A stretch of 64,000 nucleotides of DNA. Source: Rhizobium sp. ZPR4. Its GTDB lineage: Bacteria > Pseudomonadota > Alphaproteobacteria > Rhizobiales > Rhizobiaceae. The position numbers and the translations under genes are program-made. Of this stretch, positions 1-8,472 are shown one piece after another. Under the pieces are notes generated by a model. That model did no database searches, was not told the origin of the DNA, and saw only the letters and a list, made by a program, of their open reading frames with translations. Position 1 is the first letter of the stretch. Each line of letters begins with the position of its first letter. The DNA lies in NCBI RefSeq assembly GCF_040215725.1, contig NZ_CP157967.1:1054001-1118000 (forward strand). Reading direction: 5' to 3'.

Positions 1-525
1 CTCTTCGGCGGGAGCGTCTGCTACCGCCTTCTTGCGGCTGCGGCGCGGCTTTGCCTTCTTGGCCGGAGCTGCTTCTTCGGCGGGTGCGGCTGCCTCTGCG
101 GCAGGAGCCTCTTCGCCGGTCGCAGCCGGCACCTCGGCTTCTTCGCCTTCCTTCGCCACGATGCCGATATCGGGCTGTTCCTGCTGCGAAAGATCAAGCG
201 CCGTCTCGACATGCTCGACATCGTCTTCGCGGCGATGTTCTTCGGCCTCGGCCTTCAGCAGCGCCTGACGGTCGGCAAGCGGGATCTGGTAATAATCGGG
301 ATGGATTTCGGCAAAGGCCAGGAAGCCGTGCCGGTTGCCGCCGTAATCGACGAAAGCGGCCTGAAGCGAAGGTTCTACCCGCGTTACTTTTGCAAGATAG
401 ATGTTGCCGCGAATTTGCTTCTTGTGCTGTGACTCGAAGTCAAACTCTTCTATGCGGTTCCCGCGAACGACAACGACGCGCGTCTCTTCCTCGTGAGACG
501 CATCGATAAGCATTTTGTCTGCCAT
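1..525 (-). CDS. rne: Ribonuclease E, N-terminal part (gene runs off the window start)
   Basis: RNase E is the endonuclease that starts mRNA decay and processes rRNA and tRNA precursors. Only the first 175 codons are present; the 3' part lies beyond base 1. The protein begins MADKMLIDASHEEETRVVVV and continues with the S1-domain stretch of RNase E/G (KKQIRGNIYLAKVTRVEPSL, then AAFVDYGGNRHGFL). From about residue 115 an acidic, Ala/Glu/Pro-rich insertion ending in KKAKPRRSRKK interrupts the S1 domain; such insertions are typical of rhizobial RNase E. The start is the ATG at 525, preceded by an unusually long leader. Divergent from amiC. Identification is secure for the part visible. Confidence 0.93.
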   Translation of the reverse strand, partial: MADKMLIDASHEEETRVVVVRGNRIEEFDFESQHKKQIRGNIYLAKVTRVEPSLQAAFVDYGGNRHGFLAFAEIHPDYYQIPLADRQALLKAEAEEHRREDDVEHVETALDLSQQEQPDIGIVAKEGEEAEVPAATGEEAPAAEAAAPAEEAAPAKKAKPRRSRKKAVADAPAEE

Positions 526-956
526 GAAAGCTGTGCTCCTCGGCGCAGACAACCGGATGGGGGCCTGCCTGTCGCAGGGACAGGCCGGATATGATCCGCA
601 ATTGTTGCACCGGATAATGAAAGTCGCGATTGGTTCGGCGATGACAGCATCCAGACGGCAGCCGGGGCATCATATCCCTGGGGTCTGTTCACTTCCTGAA
701 AAAGCTGCTGCGGTAGCATCCGTAACCAAGCGAGATCGACTATGCCTTAGGCCCACAAATGGGCCCGATGAATGTGCTCTCTAAAGAGCGTTTGGTGGCT
801 CTCCACCGATGAATTTCCCGTTTGAAACCGGAAATTCAGATATCCACTGTTTCGAGCAGAAGTACTGCAGACGGCGGATGAATGCCGCTTATTGGCGCCT
901 GGTACTCGGAGGCGGCTGCCTTTGCGACGACTCTATCCCGTCAACACTTCTACCCT
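526..956 (-). promoter_or_regulatory. Long structured 5' leader of rne
   Basis: If the promoter at 957-985 is used, rne has a leader of roughly 420 nt. It carries several perfect inverted repeats: CCTGTC/GACAGG (568-573 with 579-584), GGCCCA-CAAA-TGGGCC (750-765), and a near-perfect 27-nt palindrome GAATTTCC...GGAAATTC (811-837). E. coli rne has a comparably long leader through which RNase E controls its own mRNA; a similar role here is inference. I see no convincing gene in 526-1152. Confidence 0.5.
811..837. repeat. 27-nt near-perfect palindrome in the rne leader
   Basis: GAATTTCC (811-818) is matched by GGAAATTC (830-837); inside it GTTT (820-823) faces AAAC (825-828), with one C/C mismatch. 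As RNA it would form a stem; as DNA it could be an operator. Confidence 0.6.
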
Positions 957-985
957 AATATGCGTTGTATGGTTTATCTGTCACA
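957..985 (-). promoter_or_regulatory. Putative rne promoter
   Basis: On the minus strand TGTGAC (985-980), a 17-nt spacer and CATATT (962-957) resemble the rhizobial housekeeping promoter CTTGAC-N17-CTATAT. The orientation and the structured leader downstream fit rne. Not tested; other promoters closer to rne are possible. Confidence 0.4.
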
Positions 986-1152
986 ATAGCAAGGGAAAAG
1001 CCAAGTATGCCATAATATTGATGGATTCGTCGGATGATGAGAACGCTGGAGGGTGTCTTGTCGATTCGTCTCCCGGCGCATCATCGATGCAGCCATCACA
1101 GGTCAAACCTGGTTCCCGTTATTGGGACTTCAAAAACAACGTCGAAACCAAT

Positions 1153-2421
1153 ATGGGGCGCGTTGGACACTTGGTAAAGGGATTGCGGCATGTGGCGGAG
1201 ATTGGCGTGAGGGCTTTGCGATTTGTGGCGGCGGCCTTCGCCCTGGTGATTCTCGTTTCGGTTTCGGCATTTGCGCCCGTAGCGGCGGCGGATGATTCGG
1301 TGCTTGCCTATGGCGCCCGCATTGCCGGTGACGATGCCCGCACGCGTATCGTGATCGACATGGACCGAGCTCCTACCTTCACGGTTCACTACCTTGACAA
1401 TCCCGTCCGTGTCGTCGTCGATCTCCCGGCGACAGCATTCGGCTTTCCGGCCGGTAATCTCAAGCCGACAGGCCTCTTCAAGGACATTCGCTACGGCACG
1501 ATGGATGCGGACAGCGCCCGCATCGTGCTGACGGCAAAGAAACCGGTGAAGCTGGTCACGGCCAAGGTTCAGGCCGATGAAAACGGCAAGGGGCAGCGCC
1601 TTGTGCTCGATGCCGAGATGTTGCCGGCTGAACAATTTGCCGAACTGGTGAAGAAACAGAGCTGGACCAGCGACGATACCGCCAAGGACGTCGGTCCGGT
1701 CGAGCCGACCCAGAAAGCCGATCCGAATGTATTCCTTGTTGCCGTCGACGCCGGGCATGGCGGTATCGATGCCGGCGCGACCGGCACGGACGGTGTCACG
1801 CAGGAAAAGGACATCACGCTCGCATTTGCGAAGATGTTTGCCGACAAGCTGAATGCGCAGCCTGGCATCAAGGCCTTCCTGACGCGCGACAAGGATCAGT
1901 ATCTGTCCCTGTCCGAACGTGTGACGATCGCCCGGCAGAATCGCGCCTCGCTCTTCATCTCGCTGCATGCCGATACGCTGAAGCAGAAGGATATTCGCGG
2001 CGCGACCGTCTATACTATCTCGGACAAGGCCTCTGACCGGCTCGCCAGTGAAGTGGCCGATCGTGAAAACAATTCCGATCAGATCGCCGGCGCCGAGGCC
2101 CAGACGCAGCCGGCCGCCGTCAATGACATTCTGATGGATTTGACACGCCGCGAGACCCAGGCCTTCTCCATTTCGCTGGCGCAGGATGTACTGTCCTCGT
2201 TCAATGGCCAGATCTCCATGATCAACAATCCGCATCGCCATGCCGGTTTTCAGGTTCTGACGGCGCCGGATGTGCCCTCGATCCTGCTCGAACTCGGCTT
2301 TCTCTCCAACAAGGAGGATGAGAAGCTGCTACTTGATGCCGACTGGCGACAGAAGGTCGCCGACCGGCTGACGGAAGCGGTGAAGCAGTATCGCGTATCG
2401 ATTATCGCAAACGGCGGCTGA
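1153..2421 (+). CDS. amiC: N-acetylmuramoyl-L-alanine amidase (AmiC type)
   Basis: Zinc amidase that cuts the amide bond between MurNAc and the stem peptide of peptidoglycan, for daughter cell separation, in the periplasm. An N-terminal hydrophobic stretch (LRFVAAAFALVILVSVSAFA) acts as signal peptide. An AMIN domain follows (about residues 50-150) and then an Amidase_3 domain with its zinc and catalytic residues in VDAGHGG (His202), SLHAD (His272) and LLELGFLSN (Glu380). I chose the ATG at 1153 (422 residues) because it puts the signal peptide close to the N terminus; the frame is open further upstream but that part looks non-coding. A GTG at 1207 is an alternative. Upstream of mrcA, another cell-wall gene. 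Confidence 0.92.
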   Translation: MGRVGHLVKGLRHVAEIGVRALRFVAAAFALVILVSVSAFAPVAAADDSVLAYGARIAGDDARTRIVIDMDRAPTFTVHYLDNPVRVVVDLPATAFGFPAGNLKPTGLFKDIRYGTMDADSARIVLTAKKPVKLVTAKVQADENGKGQRLVLDAEMLPAEQFAELVKKQSWTSDDTAKDVGPVEPTQKADPNVFLVAVDAGHGGIDAGATGTDGVTQEKDITLAFAKMFADKLNAQPGIKAFLTRDKDQYLSLSERVTIARQNRASLFISLHADTLKQKDIRGATVYTISDKASDRLASEVADRENNSDQIAGAEAQTQPAAVNDILMDLTRRETQAFSISLAQDVLSSFNGQISMINNPHRHAGFQVLTAPDVPSILLELGFLSNKEDEKLLLDADWRQKVADRLTEAVKQYRVSIIANGG

Positions 2422-2679
2422 TGACACCGGATGGGGCGATCTGCCGTGGCTTCCATGTAACAGCGATGCACTTTAGAATTGGATGAAATTGGAATACCGG
2501 CGGCGAGCCCTATTTTGCTCACATTCCCGCCGTTACAGCGAAGTATCATTTGCTCGCGTATGAAGCATGGCTTTGTCCCATTGCCGTCTTGCATTCACGC
2601 CGCGAGCGTGCAAAACGCCCGTGACTATGCGATGATCTCGCGCACGTGCCGCATGAAGAACAAGCACCGGTAGTATCAG

Positions 2680-5142
2680 ATGATCAGACTGATTGGATAT
2701 TTCTTTGGCCTCGGCTGCCTCCTGTTTCTGGGTGCAGCGGCTGCGGCTGCCATCTATCTGAGCGTGGTCTCGAAGGAACTGCCCGACTACGAGGTGCTTG
2801 CCAAATACGCGCCGCCGGTAACGACGCGCATTCACGCCGGCAACGGTGCGCTGATGAAGGAATATTCGCGCGAGAACCGGCTTTTCGTGCCGATCCAGGC
2901 GATTCCCGATCGCGTCAAGGCGGCTTTCCTTTCGGCTGAAGACAAGAATTTCTACAACCATCCCGGCGTCGATGTCGGCGGTCTGATCCGCGCCGTGGCC
3001 GTGAACCTGCAGAATATCGGTTCCGGCCGCCGCTTCGTCGGCGCGTCCACCATCACGCAGCAGGTCGCCAAGAACTTCCTGCTGTCCGCCGACCAGACGT
3101 TCGACCGCAAGATCAAGGAAGCGATTCTCTCCTTCCGCATCGAGCAGGCCTACAGCAAGGACAAGATCCTCGAACTCTACCTGAACGAGATCTATTTCGG
3201 CCTCAATTCCTACGGCATTGCCGGCGCCGCTCTCACCTATTTCGACAAGTCGGTCAACGAACTGACCATTGCCGAATCGGCCTATCTAGCATCGCTTCCG
3301 AAAGGCCCGTCGAACTACAATCCCTTCCGCCGGGCCGAGGCAGCGCTGACCCGCCGCAACTGGGTGATCGACCGCATGGTCGAGAATGGCTATGTCAGCC
3401 AGAGCGACGGCGAAGAGGCAAAGAAGCAGCCGCTCGGCGTCGTACCGCCGAAGAGCGGCCCTTCGCTCTTTGCCTCCGACTATTTTGCCGAAGAGGTTCG
3501 TCGCCAGCTGATCGACCAATATGGCGAAAAGACCCTCTATGAAGGTGGCCTTTCCGTTCGTACGTCGCTCGATCCGCAGATGCAGCTCGAAGCTCGCAAG
3601 GCGTTGCAGGATGGTCTGGTCGATTATGACGAGCGTCGCGGTTATCGCGGCCCGGTCAAGCAGATTGCCACCTCGCAGGATTGGGGCGCCGAGCTTGCCA
3701 AGGTTCCAAGCCTGAGCGATGTGCCGGAATGGCAGGTCGCTGTTGTCCTGTCCGTATCGGATCAAGGTGTCGATATCGGCTTGCAGCCGCGCGTCGATGC
3801 CGCCGGCAAGGTATCGACGGAGCGGACGCGCGGCACGATCGCTCCCGCCGACATGCGCTGGGCCTATCGCTCGGCCGGCGGTAAGTCCGTCAAATCGCCC
3901 AGTGGCGTCCTGAGCCCGGGCGACGTGATCTATGTGCAGAAGACCGGTAATGCCGATTCGAGCAGCTATCGCCTGCGCCAGCCGCCGAAGGTGCAGGGCG
4001 GCCTGGTCGCCATGGACCCGCATACGGGCCGTGTGCTCGCCATGGTCGGTGGCTTCTCCTACGCGCAGTCGGAATTTAATCGCGCCACGCAGGCCAAGCG
4101 CCAGCCGGGCTCGTCGTTCAAGCCTTTCGTCTACGCGGCTGCGATGGATAACGGCTATACGCCGGCCTCGGTCATTCTCGACGATCCGCTGCAGATCACG
4201 CTCAGCAATGGCGATGTGTGGAAGCCGACCAACTACGAAGGCGAGGGCGGTGGCGTCCATACGCTTCGTTTCGCGATCGAGCACTCGCGCAACCTGATGA
4301 CGGTCCGTCTTGCTTCCGACATGGGCATGCCGCTGGTTGCCGAATATGCCGAGCGCTTCGGCATCTACGACCATATGAACCCTGTGCTCGCCATGTCGCT
4401 CGGTGCCGGCGAAACGACCGTGTTGCGCATGGTGTCTGCCTATTCGGTCATCGCCAATGGCGGCAAGCAGATCAAGCCGACGCTGATCGACCGCATTCAG
4501 GACCGTTACGGCAAGACCATCTTCAAACATGAGGAACGCGTCTGCGATAATTGCAACGTCAACGCCTGGCAGAACCAGGACGAGCCTGTCATCGCCGACA
4601 ACCGTGAACAGGTGCTCGACCCGATGACGGCCTATCAGGTTACGTCGATGATGCAGGGCGTCATCATCCGCGGCACGGCCGCCGGCAAGATCAAGCTCAA
4701 CACTGATGTCGCCGGCAAGACCGGCACCACGAACGATGAGAAGGACGCCTGGTTTGTCGGCTTCACGCCGAGCCTCGTCGCCGGTCTCTACATCGGCTAC
4801 GACACGCCGGCCACGCTCGGCCGTGGCGGCACGGGCGGCGCGCTCGCGGCACCGATCTTCAACGAATTCATGCAGGCTGCCACCAAGGACGAGGCGCCGG
4901 AGAAATTCCAGGTTCCGGCCGGCATGACCATGGTCGCCGTTAACCGCGCCACTGGCATGGCCGCACAGCCCGGCGAGCCGAATGCCATCATGGAAGCCTT
5001 CAAGCCCGGCACCGGCCCGGCCACCAGCCTGCAGGTCATTGGCGGCGGCGATGCGGCCGCGCAGGTTGCGCCTGAGGAAATTCTGCGTACCTCGCCGCAG
5101 GCGAACCAGGCTGTCACGTCCGGATCGGGCGGCCTGTTCTGA
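2680..5142 (+). CDS. mrcA: Penicillin-binding protein 1A, bifunctional transglycosylase/transpeptidase
   Basis: Class A PBP of 820 residues that polymerises glycan strands and cross-links stem peptides in the periplasm, anchored by one N-terminal membrane segment (residues 4-30). The GT51 transglycosylase domain has the catalytic Glu87 in EDKNFYNHPGVD, then GASTITQQ and RKIKEAI. An OB-like insertion lies around residues 330-430. The transpeptidase domain has the serine motif SSFK (Ser478), SRN (536) and KTG (680). It lies 258 nt downstream of amiC; that gap shows no gene. Length and motif spacing are normal for PBP1A (ponA/mrcA). No clear terminator follows; instead there is a repeat element (5217-5320). 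Confidence 0.95.
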   Translation: MIRLIGYFFGLGCLLFLGAAAAAAIYLSVVSKELPDYEVLAKYAPPVTTRIHAGNGALMKEYSRENRLFVPIQAIPDRVKAAFLSAEDKNFYNHPGVDVGGLIRAVAVNLQNIGSGRRFVGASTITQQVAKNFLLSADQTFDRKIKEAILSFRIEQAYSKDKILELYLNEIYFGLNSYGIAGAALTYFDKSVNELTIAESAYLASLPKGPSNYNPFRRAEAALTRRNWVIDRMVENGYVSQSDGEEAKKQPLGVVPPKSGPSLFASDYFAEEVRRQLIDQYGEKTLYEGGLSVRTSLDPQMQLEARKALQDGLVDYDERRGYRGPVKQIATSQDWGAELAKVPSLSDVPEWQVAVVLSVSDQGVDIGLQPRVDAAGKVSTERTRGTIAPADMRWAYRSAGGKSVKSPSGVLSPGDVIYVQKTGNADSSSYRLRQPPKVQGGLVAMDPHTGRVLAMVGGFSYAQSEFNRATQAKRQPGSSFKPFVYAAAMDNGYTPASVILDDPLQITLSNGDVWKPTNYEGEGGGVHTLRFAIEHSRNLMTVRLASDMGMPLVAEYAERFGIYDHMNPVLAMSLGAGETTVLRMVSAYSVIANGGKQIKPTLIDRIQDRYGKTIFKHEERVCDNCNVNAWQNQDEPVIADNREQVLDPMTAYQVTSMMQGVIIRGTAAGKIKLNTDVAGKTGTTNDEKDAWFVGFTPSLVAGLYIGYDTPATLGRGGTGGALAAPIFNEFMQAATKDEAPEKFQVPAGMTMVAVNRATGMAAQPGEPNAIMEAFKPGTGPATSLQVIGGGDAAAQVAPEEILRTSPQANQAVTSGSGGLF

Positions 5143-5216
5143 TCCTTTCCAATTTTCCGATCATCGTGCTGCGGGGCTTTACACCAGCGGCATGTATATC
5201 TATGTCACCAGCACTC

Positions 5217-5320
5217 CTAGAGCATTTCCGGGAAAAGTGCGCAGCGGTTTTCCGTCAGGAATGCGTCAAGAAACAAAAGATTGAGCGTTTTCGCGATTCG
5301 AAAATAAGCGGAAGAGCTCC
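5217..5320. repeat. Rhizobial intergenic palindromic repeat, about 100 nt
   Basis: The mrcA-prfB gap holds a sequence I recognise as a type scattered through Rhizobiales genomes: it begins CTAGAGCATTTCCGGGAAAA and ends near GGAAGAGCTCC, so the ends are imperfect inverted repeats (GAGC-TTTCC against GGAA-GCTC). Inside it TTTTCG (5288-5293) pairs with CGAAAA (5299-5304). It has no coding potential. Membership of the family rests on memory of similar sequences, not on a search. Confidence 0.6.
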
Positions 5321-5368
5321 AGAATTGAATGTCGCTCGTCCTGGGCGGCGAACTGAAGAAGCAGGATC

Positions 5369-6500
5369 ATGAGAGCCGAAATCGAGAAAATAGTCGACGA
5401 AACCAAGCAGGCTATCACCCTGCTGAGGAGGCATCTTTGACTGGGATCAGGCGGTAAGACGACTGGACTGGTTGAATAACAAGTCAGAGGACCCGACCCT
5501 CTGGAACGATGCGTCCGAAGCGCAGAAGCTGATGCGCGAGCGCCAGCAGCTTGATGACGGTATCAACGGCGTGCGTGCGCTCGAGCAGCAGGTTGCCGAC
5601 AATATCGAGCTGATTGAGCTTGGCGAGGAAGAGGGCGACGCCGATGTCGTCCGCGACGCCGAGGACGCCCTGAAAGCCCTGAAGGCAGAAGCCGCACGCC
5701 GGCAGGTGGAAGCCATGCTCTCGGGCGAGGCCGACTCGAACGATACCTACCTCGAAGTCCACTCCGGCGCCGGCGGTACCGAGAGCCAGGACTGGGCGAA
5801 CATGCTGTTGCGCATGTACACCCGCTGGGCCGAACGCCAGCGTTTCAAGGTGGAGCTGCTCGAAGTTCATGACGGTGAAGAAGCGGGCATCAAGTCCGCG
5901 ACGCTGCTCGTCAAGGGCCACAATGCCTACGGCTGGCTGAAGACCGAATCGGGCGTGCACCGCCTGGTGCGCATCTCGCCCTATGACAGCAACGCGCGCC
6001 GTCACACGTCTTTCTCGTCGATCTGGGTCTACCCCGTCGTCGACGACTCGATCCAGATCGAGATCAACGAAAGCGATTGCCGCATCGATACCTACCGATC
6101 GTCGGGCGCCGGCGGTCAGCACGTCAACACGACCGACTCGGCCGTACGCATCACGCATATCCCGACCGGGATCGTCGTGCAGTGCCAGCAGGAACGTTCG
6201 CAGCACAAGAACCGCGCCAAGGCCTGGGACATGCTGCGCGCCCGCATGTATGAGGCCGAATTGATGAAGCGGGAAGAGGCTGCCAATGCCGAAGCCGCCT
6301 CGAAGACGGACATCGGCTGGGGTCACCAGATCCGCTCCTACGTCTTGCAGCCCTACCAGCTCGTCAAGGATCTGCGCACCGGTGTTGCCAGCACGGCGCC
6401 CAGCGACGTTCTGGACGGTGATCTCAACGAGTTCATGGAAGCAGCCCTTGCGCATCGCATCAGCGGTGCTGCCGATGCCGTCATCGACGACGTCGAATAA
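5369..6500 (+). CDS. prfB: Peptide chain release factor 2, with programmed +1 frameshift
   Basis: RF2 reads UGA and UAA stop codons and triggers peptide release. The gene is in two frames: codons 1-23 ([20 protein letters not shown]...) run from ATG 5369 to an in-frame TGA at 5438-5440; a +1 shift on CTT then continues as [20 protein letters not shown] to the stop at 6500, giving 376 residues. The GGQ peptidyl-hydrolase motif sits in [18 protein letters not shown], followed by [10 protein letters not shown]. The codon-recognition loop reads SPY where E. coli has SPF. Downstream, a strong terminator separates it from convergent nadK. An annotation starting at MNNKSEDP would miss the first 38 residues. 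Confidence 0.95.
5426..5441 (+). promoter_or_regulatory. prfB +1 programmed frameshift site
   Basis: AGGAGG (5426-5431), a 3-nt spacer, the slippery codon CTT (5435-5437), TGA (5438-5440) and C (5441). This has the same spacing as the E. coli RF2 site (AGGGGG-TAT-CTT-TGA-C): an internal Shine-Dalgarno plus a poor stop context. Low RF2 lets the ribosome slip to GAC and make full-length RF2, which is the known autoregulation. Confidence 0.93.
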
Positions 6501-6517
6501 GGTCGCATCCGTTCAAG

Positions 6518-6553
6518 CATGAAAAAAGCCCCGGAGACGGGGCTTTTTTCATG
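6518..6553. terminator. Bidirectional terminator between prfB and nadK
   Basis: GCCCCG-GAGA-CGGGGC stem flanked by six A on the left and six T on the right, itself inside CATG/CATG. It works in both directions for the convergent genes prfB (+) and nadK (-). Confidence 0.92.
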
Positions 6554-6606
6554 GTGCATCCTGCCTGACTGCCTCCGGCCTCTTGGGCCTGGCGCAGATG
6601 TCCCGC

Positions 6607-7380
6607 TCAATCCGAGAATTGTTCCGCAAGAATCCTGTCCGACCATGATCTGTCCGGATCGGATAGAATGCGAGCCGTCGTATCTTCGCTTTGCCGGATC
6701 TGGATGCCGAGAACCGATTTGACTTCGGTATTGTCGGCGGCCGCGTTGACCGGCCGCTTCTCTGCTTCGAGTACGGTGATGTCGACCGTCACCTTGTTCG
6801 GAAGAAGAGCGCCGCGCCAGCGGCGGGGACGGAAGGCGCTGACGGGTGTCATGGCGAGCAGCGGCGCTTCCAGCGGCAGTATGGGGCCATGGGCGGAGAG
6901 ATTGTAGGCGGTGGAGCCCGCCGGTGTCGTCACCATCAGCCCGTCGCAGATCAGTTCCGGCAGGCGGACCCGCCCATCGATCTCCACCTTCAGCTTTGCC
7001 GTCTGATAGGACTGGCGAAACAGCGAGACTTCGTTGATGGCGAGCGCGACGCAGGAGCTGCCATCAGCATTGCGCGTGGTCATCTGCAGGGGATGAAACG
7101 CGTTTTCGACAGCCGCCTCGATGCGCTCGGCCAGGCCGTCCGTGCGGTAGTCGTTCATCAGAAAGCCGATGGACCCGCGGTTCATGCCATAGACGCGTTT
7201 GCCCGTATTCATCGTCTTGTGCAGCGTCTGCAGCATGAAACCGTCGCCGCCGAGAGCCACGACGATATCCGCATCTTCCTGCGATGTCTGGCCGTAGAGG
7301 AGAATAAGCTCCTGCTGCGCCGCTTGAGCCTCTGGCGCGGTGGAGGCGAGAAAACAAACGGATTGAAGATTGCGCGACAT
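6607..7380 (-). CDS. nadK: NAD kinase
   Basis: Cytoplasmic enzyme that phosphorylates NAD to NADP with ATP (or polyphosphate). 257 residues, the usual size for the rhizobial form. Visible motifs: GGDG at residues 44-47 within DADIVVALGGDGFMLQTLH, NRGSIGFLMNDY, and the NAD-binding TTPAGSTAYNLSAHGPILPL. The start is the ATG at 7380. It stands alone, convergent to prfB with a shared terminator. The following gap (7381-7537) shows nothing else that I can support. Confidence 0.94.
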   Translation of the reverse strand: MSRNLQSVCFLASTAPEAQAAQQELILLYGQTSQEDADIVVALGGDGFMLQTLHKTMNTGKRVYGMNRGSIGFLMNDYRTDGLAERIEAAVENAFHPLQMTTRNADGSSCVALAINEVSLFRQSYQTAKLKVEIDGRVRLPELICDGLMVTTPAGSTAYNLSAHGPILPLEAPLLAMTPVSAFRPRRWRGALLPNKVTVDITVLEAEKRPVNAAADNTEVKSVLGIQIRQSEDTTARILSDPDRSWSDRILAEQFSD

Positions 7381-7537
7381 GCAATGTCCTTTGAATGGCG
7401 ATTCTACGTAATGTTATTCCCTTGCCGCGACAAGACGTTTCGCTTGAACTGGTGAATCGCCGATCCCCAGCTTTGACGCGGATCGACCGATTTTCCCTTT
7501 ACAGGATTTCAAAATCTGTTACTTGGCATGCCGATAC

Positions 7538-7613
<76 letters not shown>

Positions 7614-7749
7614 GAATTTTTTGCTGAAAATCATCGATCGTTTCATCTCTGGTATGGAAAACCGGCGGCAGAGACATAATATGTCGTTGCTAACGAGCTC
7701 CGAACGCTCGTAACAGTCATCAATATTATATCCGTGTGCCTGGAACCAT

Positions 7750-8019
7750 ATGCCGAGCAAGCCCAAGAAGCCTAAACTCGAACACTCCGAGCTTTCGGGT
7801 GAATTCACCGACGATGGCGTGACCGTCCTGGTCGATATCTTTCGCCCGGCCGGCACCAACGCCGACTGGAGGATGGAGGTCATCACTCCGGAAGAAGATC
7901 TGATCGAATGGGAGGAACCCTTCGCGACCGATCGCGAGGCATTCGATGAGTTCCTGGCGACGATCGCTCGCGATGGAATCAGGTCGTTCTTCGACGAAGC
8001 GGACCCTGCGATTCACTGA
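7750..8019 (+). CDS. Conserved hypothetical protein, 89 residues
   Basis: I do not recognise a named domain. The product begins MPSKPKKPKLEHSELSGEFT, is acidic after the basic N terminus, and has no signal peptide or membrane segment. The segment VTVLVDIFRPAGTNADWRME followed by EDLIEWEEPFATDREAFDEF looks like a small alpha/beta cytosolic protein. Codon use matches the neighbours, so it is probably a real gene. It stands alone between tRNA-Thr and the next small gene. Confidence 0.65.
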   Translation: MPSKPKKPKLEHSELSGEFTDDGVTVLVDIFRPAGTNADWRMEVITPEEDLIEWEEPFATDREAFDEFLATIARDGIRSFFDEADPAIH

Positions 8020-8162
8020 TCCTGCCTGCGCGTTTCGAGCTGTCTTGCCGTGCAGAAGCTCGTGGTGGAGCGGGGGCCGGTCATCGGCTGAAATGCCGGA
8101 ACTTTTACAACGCCGGAAATAGGCATAGACTTCGCTCGTCAATGGCGGGTGAGGATGCGTTC

Positions 8163-8456
8163 ATGCGCGAGATATCGAGGCATGTCGTCTTGGGATTGCC
8201 GCTTGTCGTGATCGCGGTGATTGCAAGCGCGTCGGTTTCAGCTGGCGAAAATTGCTACTGCAAAAATACGGATGGAAAGCAGCATGCGGTCGGCGAGATC
8301 GCCTGCATGACCGTGGGCGACAAGAGTTATCTTGCGCAATGCGAGATGAATCTGAATGTCACCTCATGGGCAAAGCTGCAAGACGGATGTCCGGTTACCG
8401 AGAGGTTGCCCTTGCGGCAATCGGCCTGGCATCCGGCGCCGATGTTGCTTCGCTGA
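8163..8456 (+). CDS. Small secreted cysteine-containing protein of unknown function
   Basis: Starting at ATG 8163 the product (97 residues) has a clear signal peptide, MREISRHVVLGLPLVVIAVI ending near SVSAGE, then a short mature domain with cysteines in ENCYCKNTDGK, EIACMTVGDKSY, AQCEMNLN and DGCPV. Six cysteines in about 60 residues suggest a disulfide-bonded periplasmic or secreted protein. ATG 8142 is an alternative, but puts seven extra residues before the signal. The last 20 residues (RLPLRQSAWHPAPMLLR) look atypical; a frameshift near the end is possible. Function unknown. Confidence 0.55.
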   Translation: MREISRHVVLGLPLVVIAVIASASVSAGENCYCKNTDGKQHAVGEIACMTVGDKSYLAQCEMNLNVTSWAKLQDGCPVTERLPLRQSAWHPAPMLLR

Positions 8457-8472
8457 GCATTGCCAATCCAAC

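Noticed and set aside
892..1152. Long in-frame extension of amiC upstream of ATG 1153
   Set aside because: It puts about 87 odd residues before the signal peptide and lacks an RBS.
5143..5368. Small coding regions between mrcA and prfB
   Set aside because: The short frames fall inside a palindromic repeat and have no RBS.
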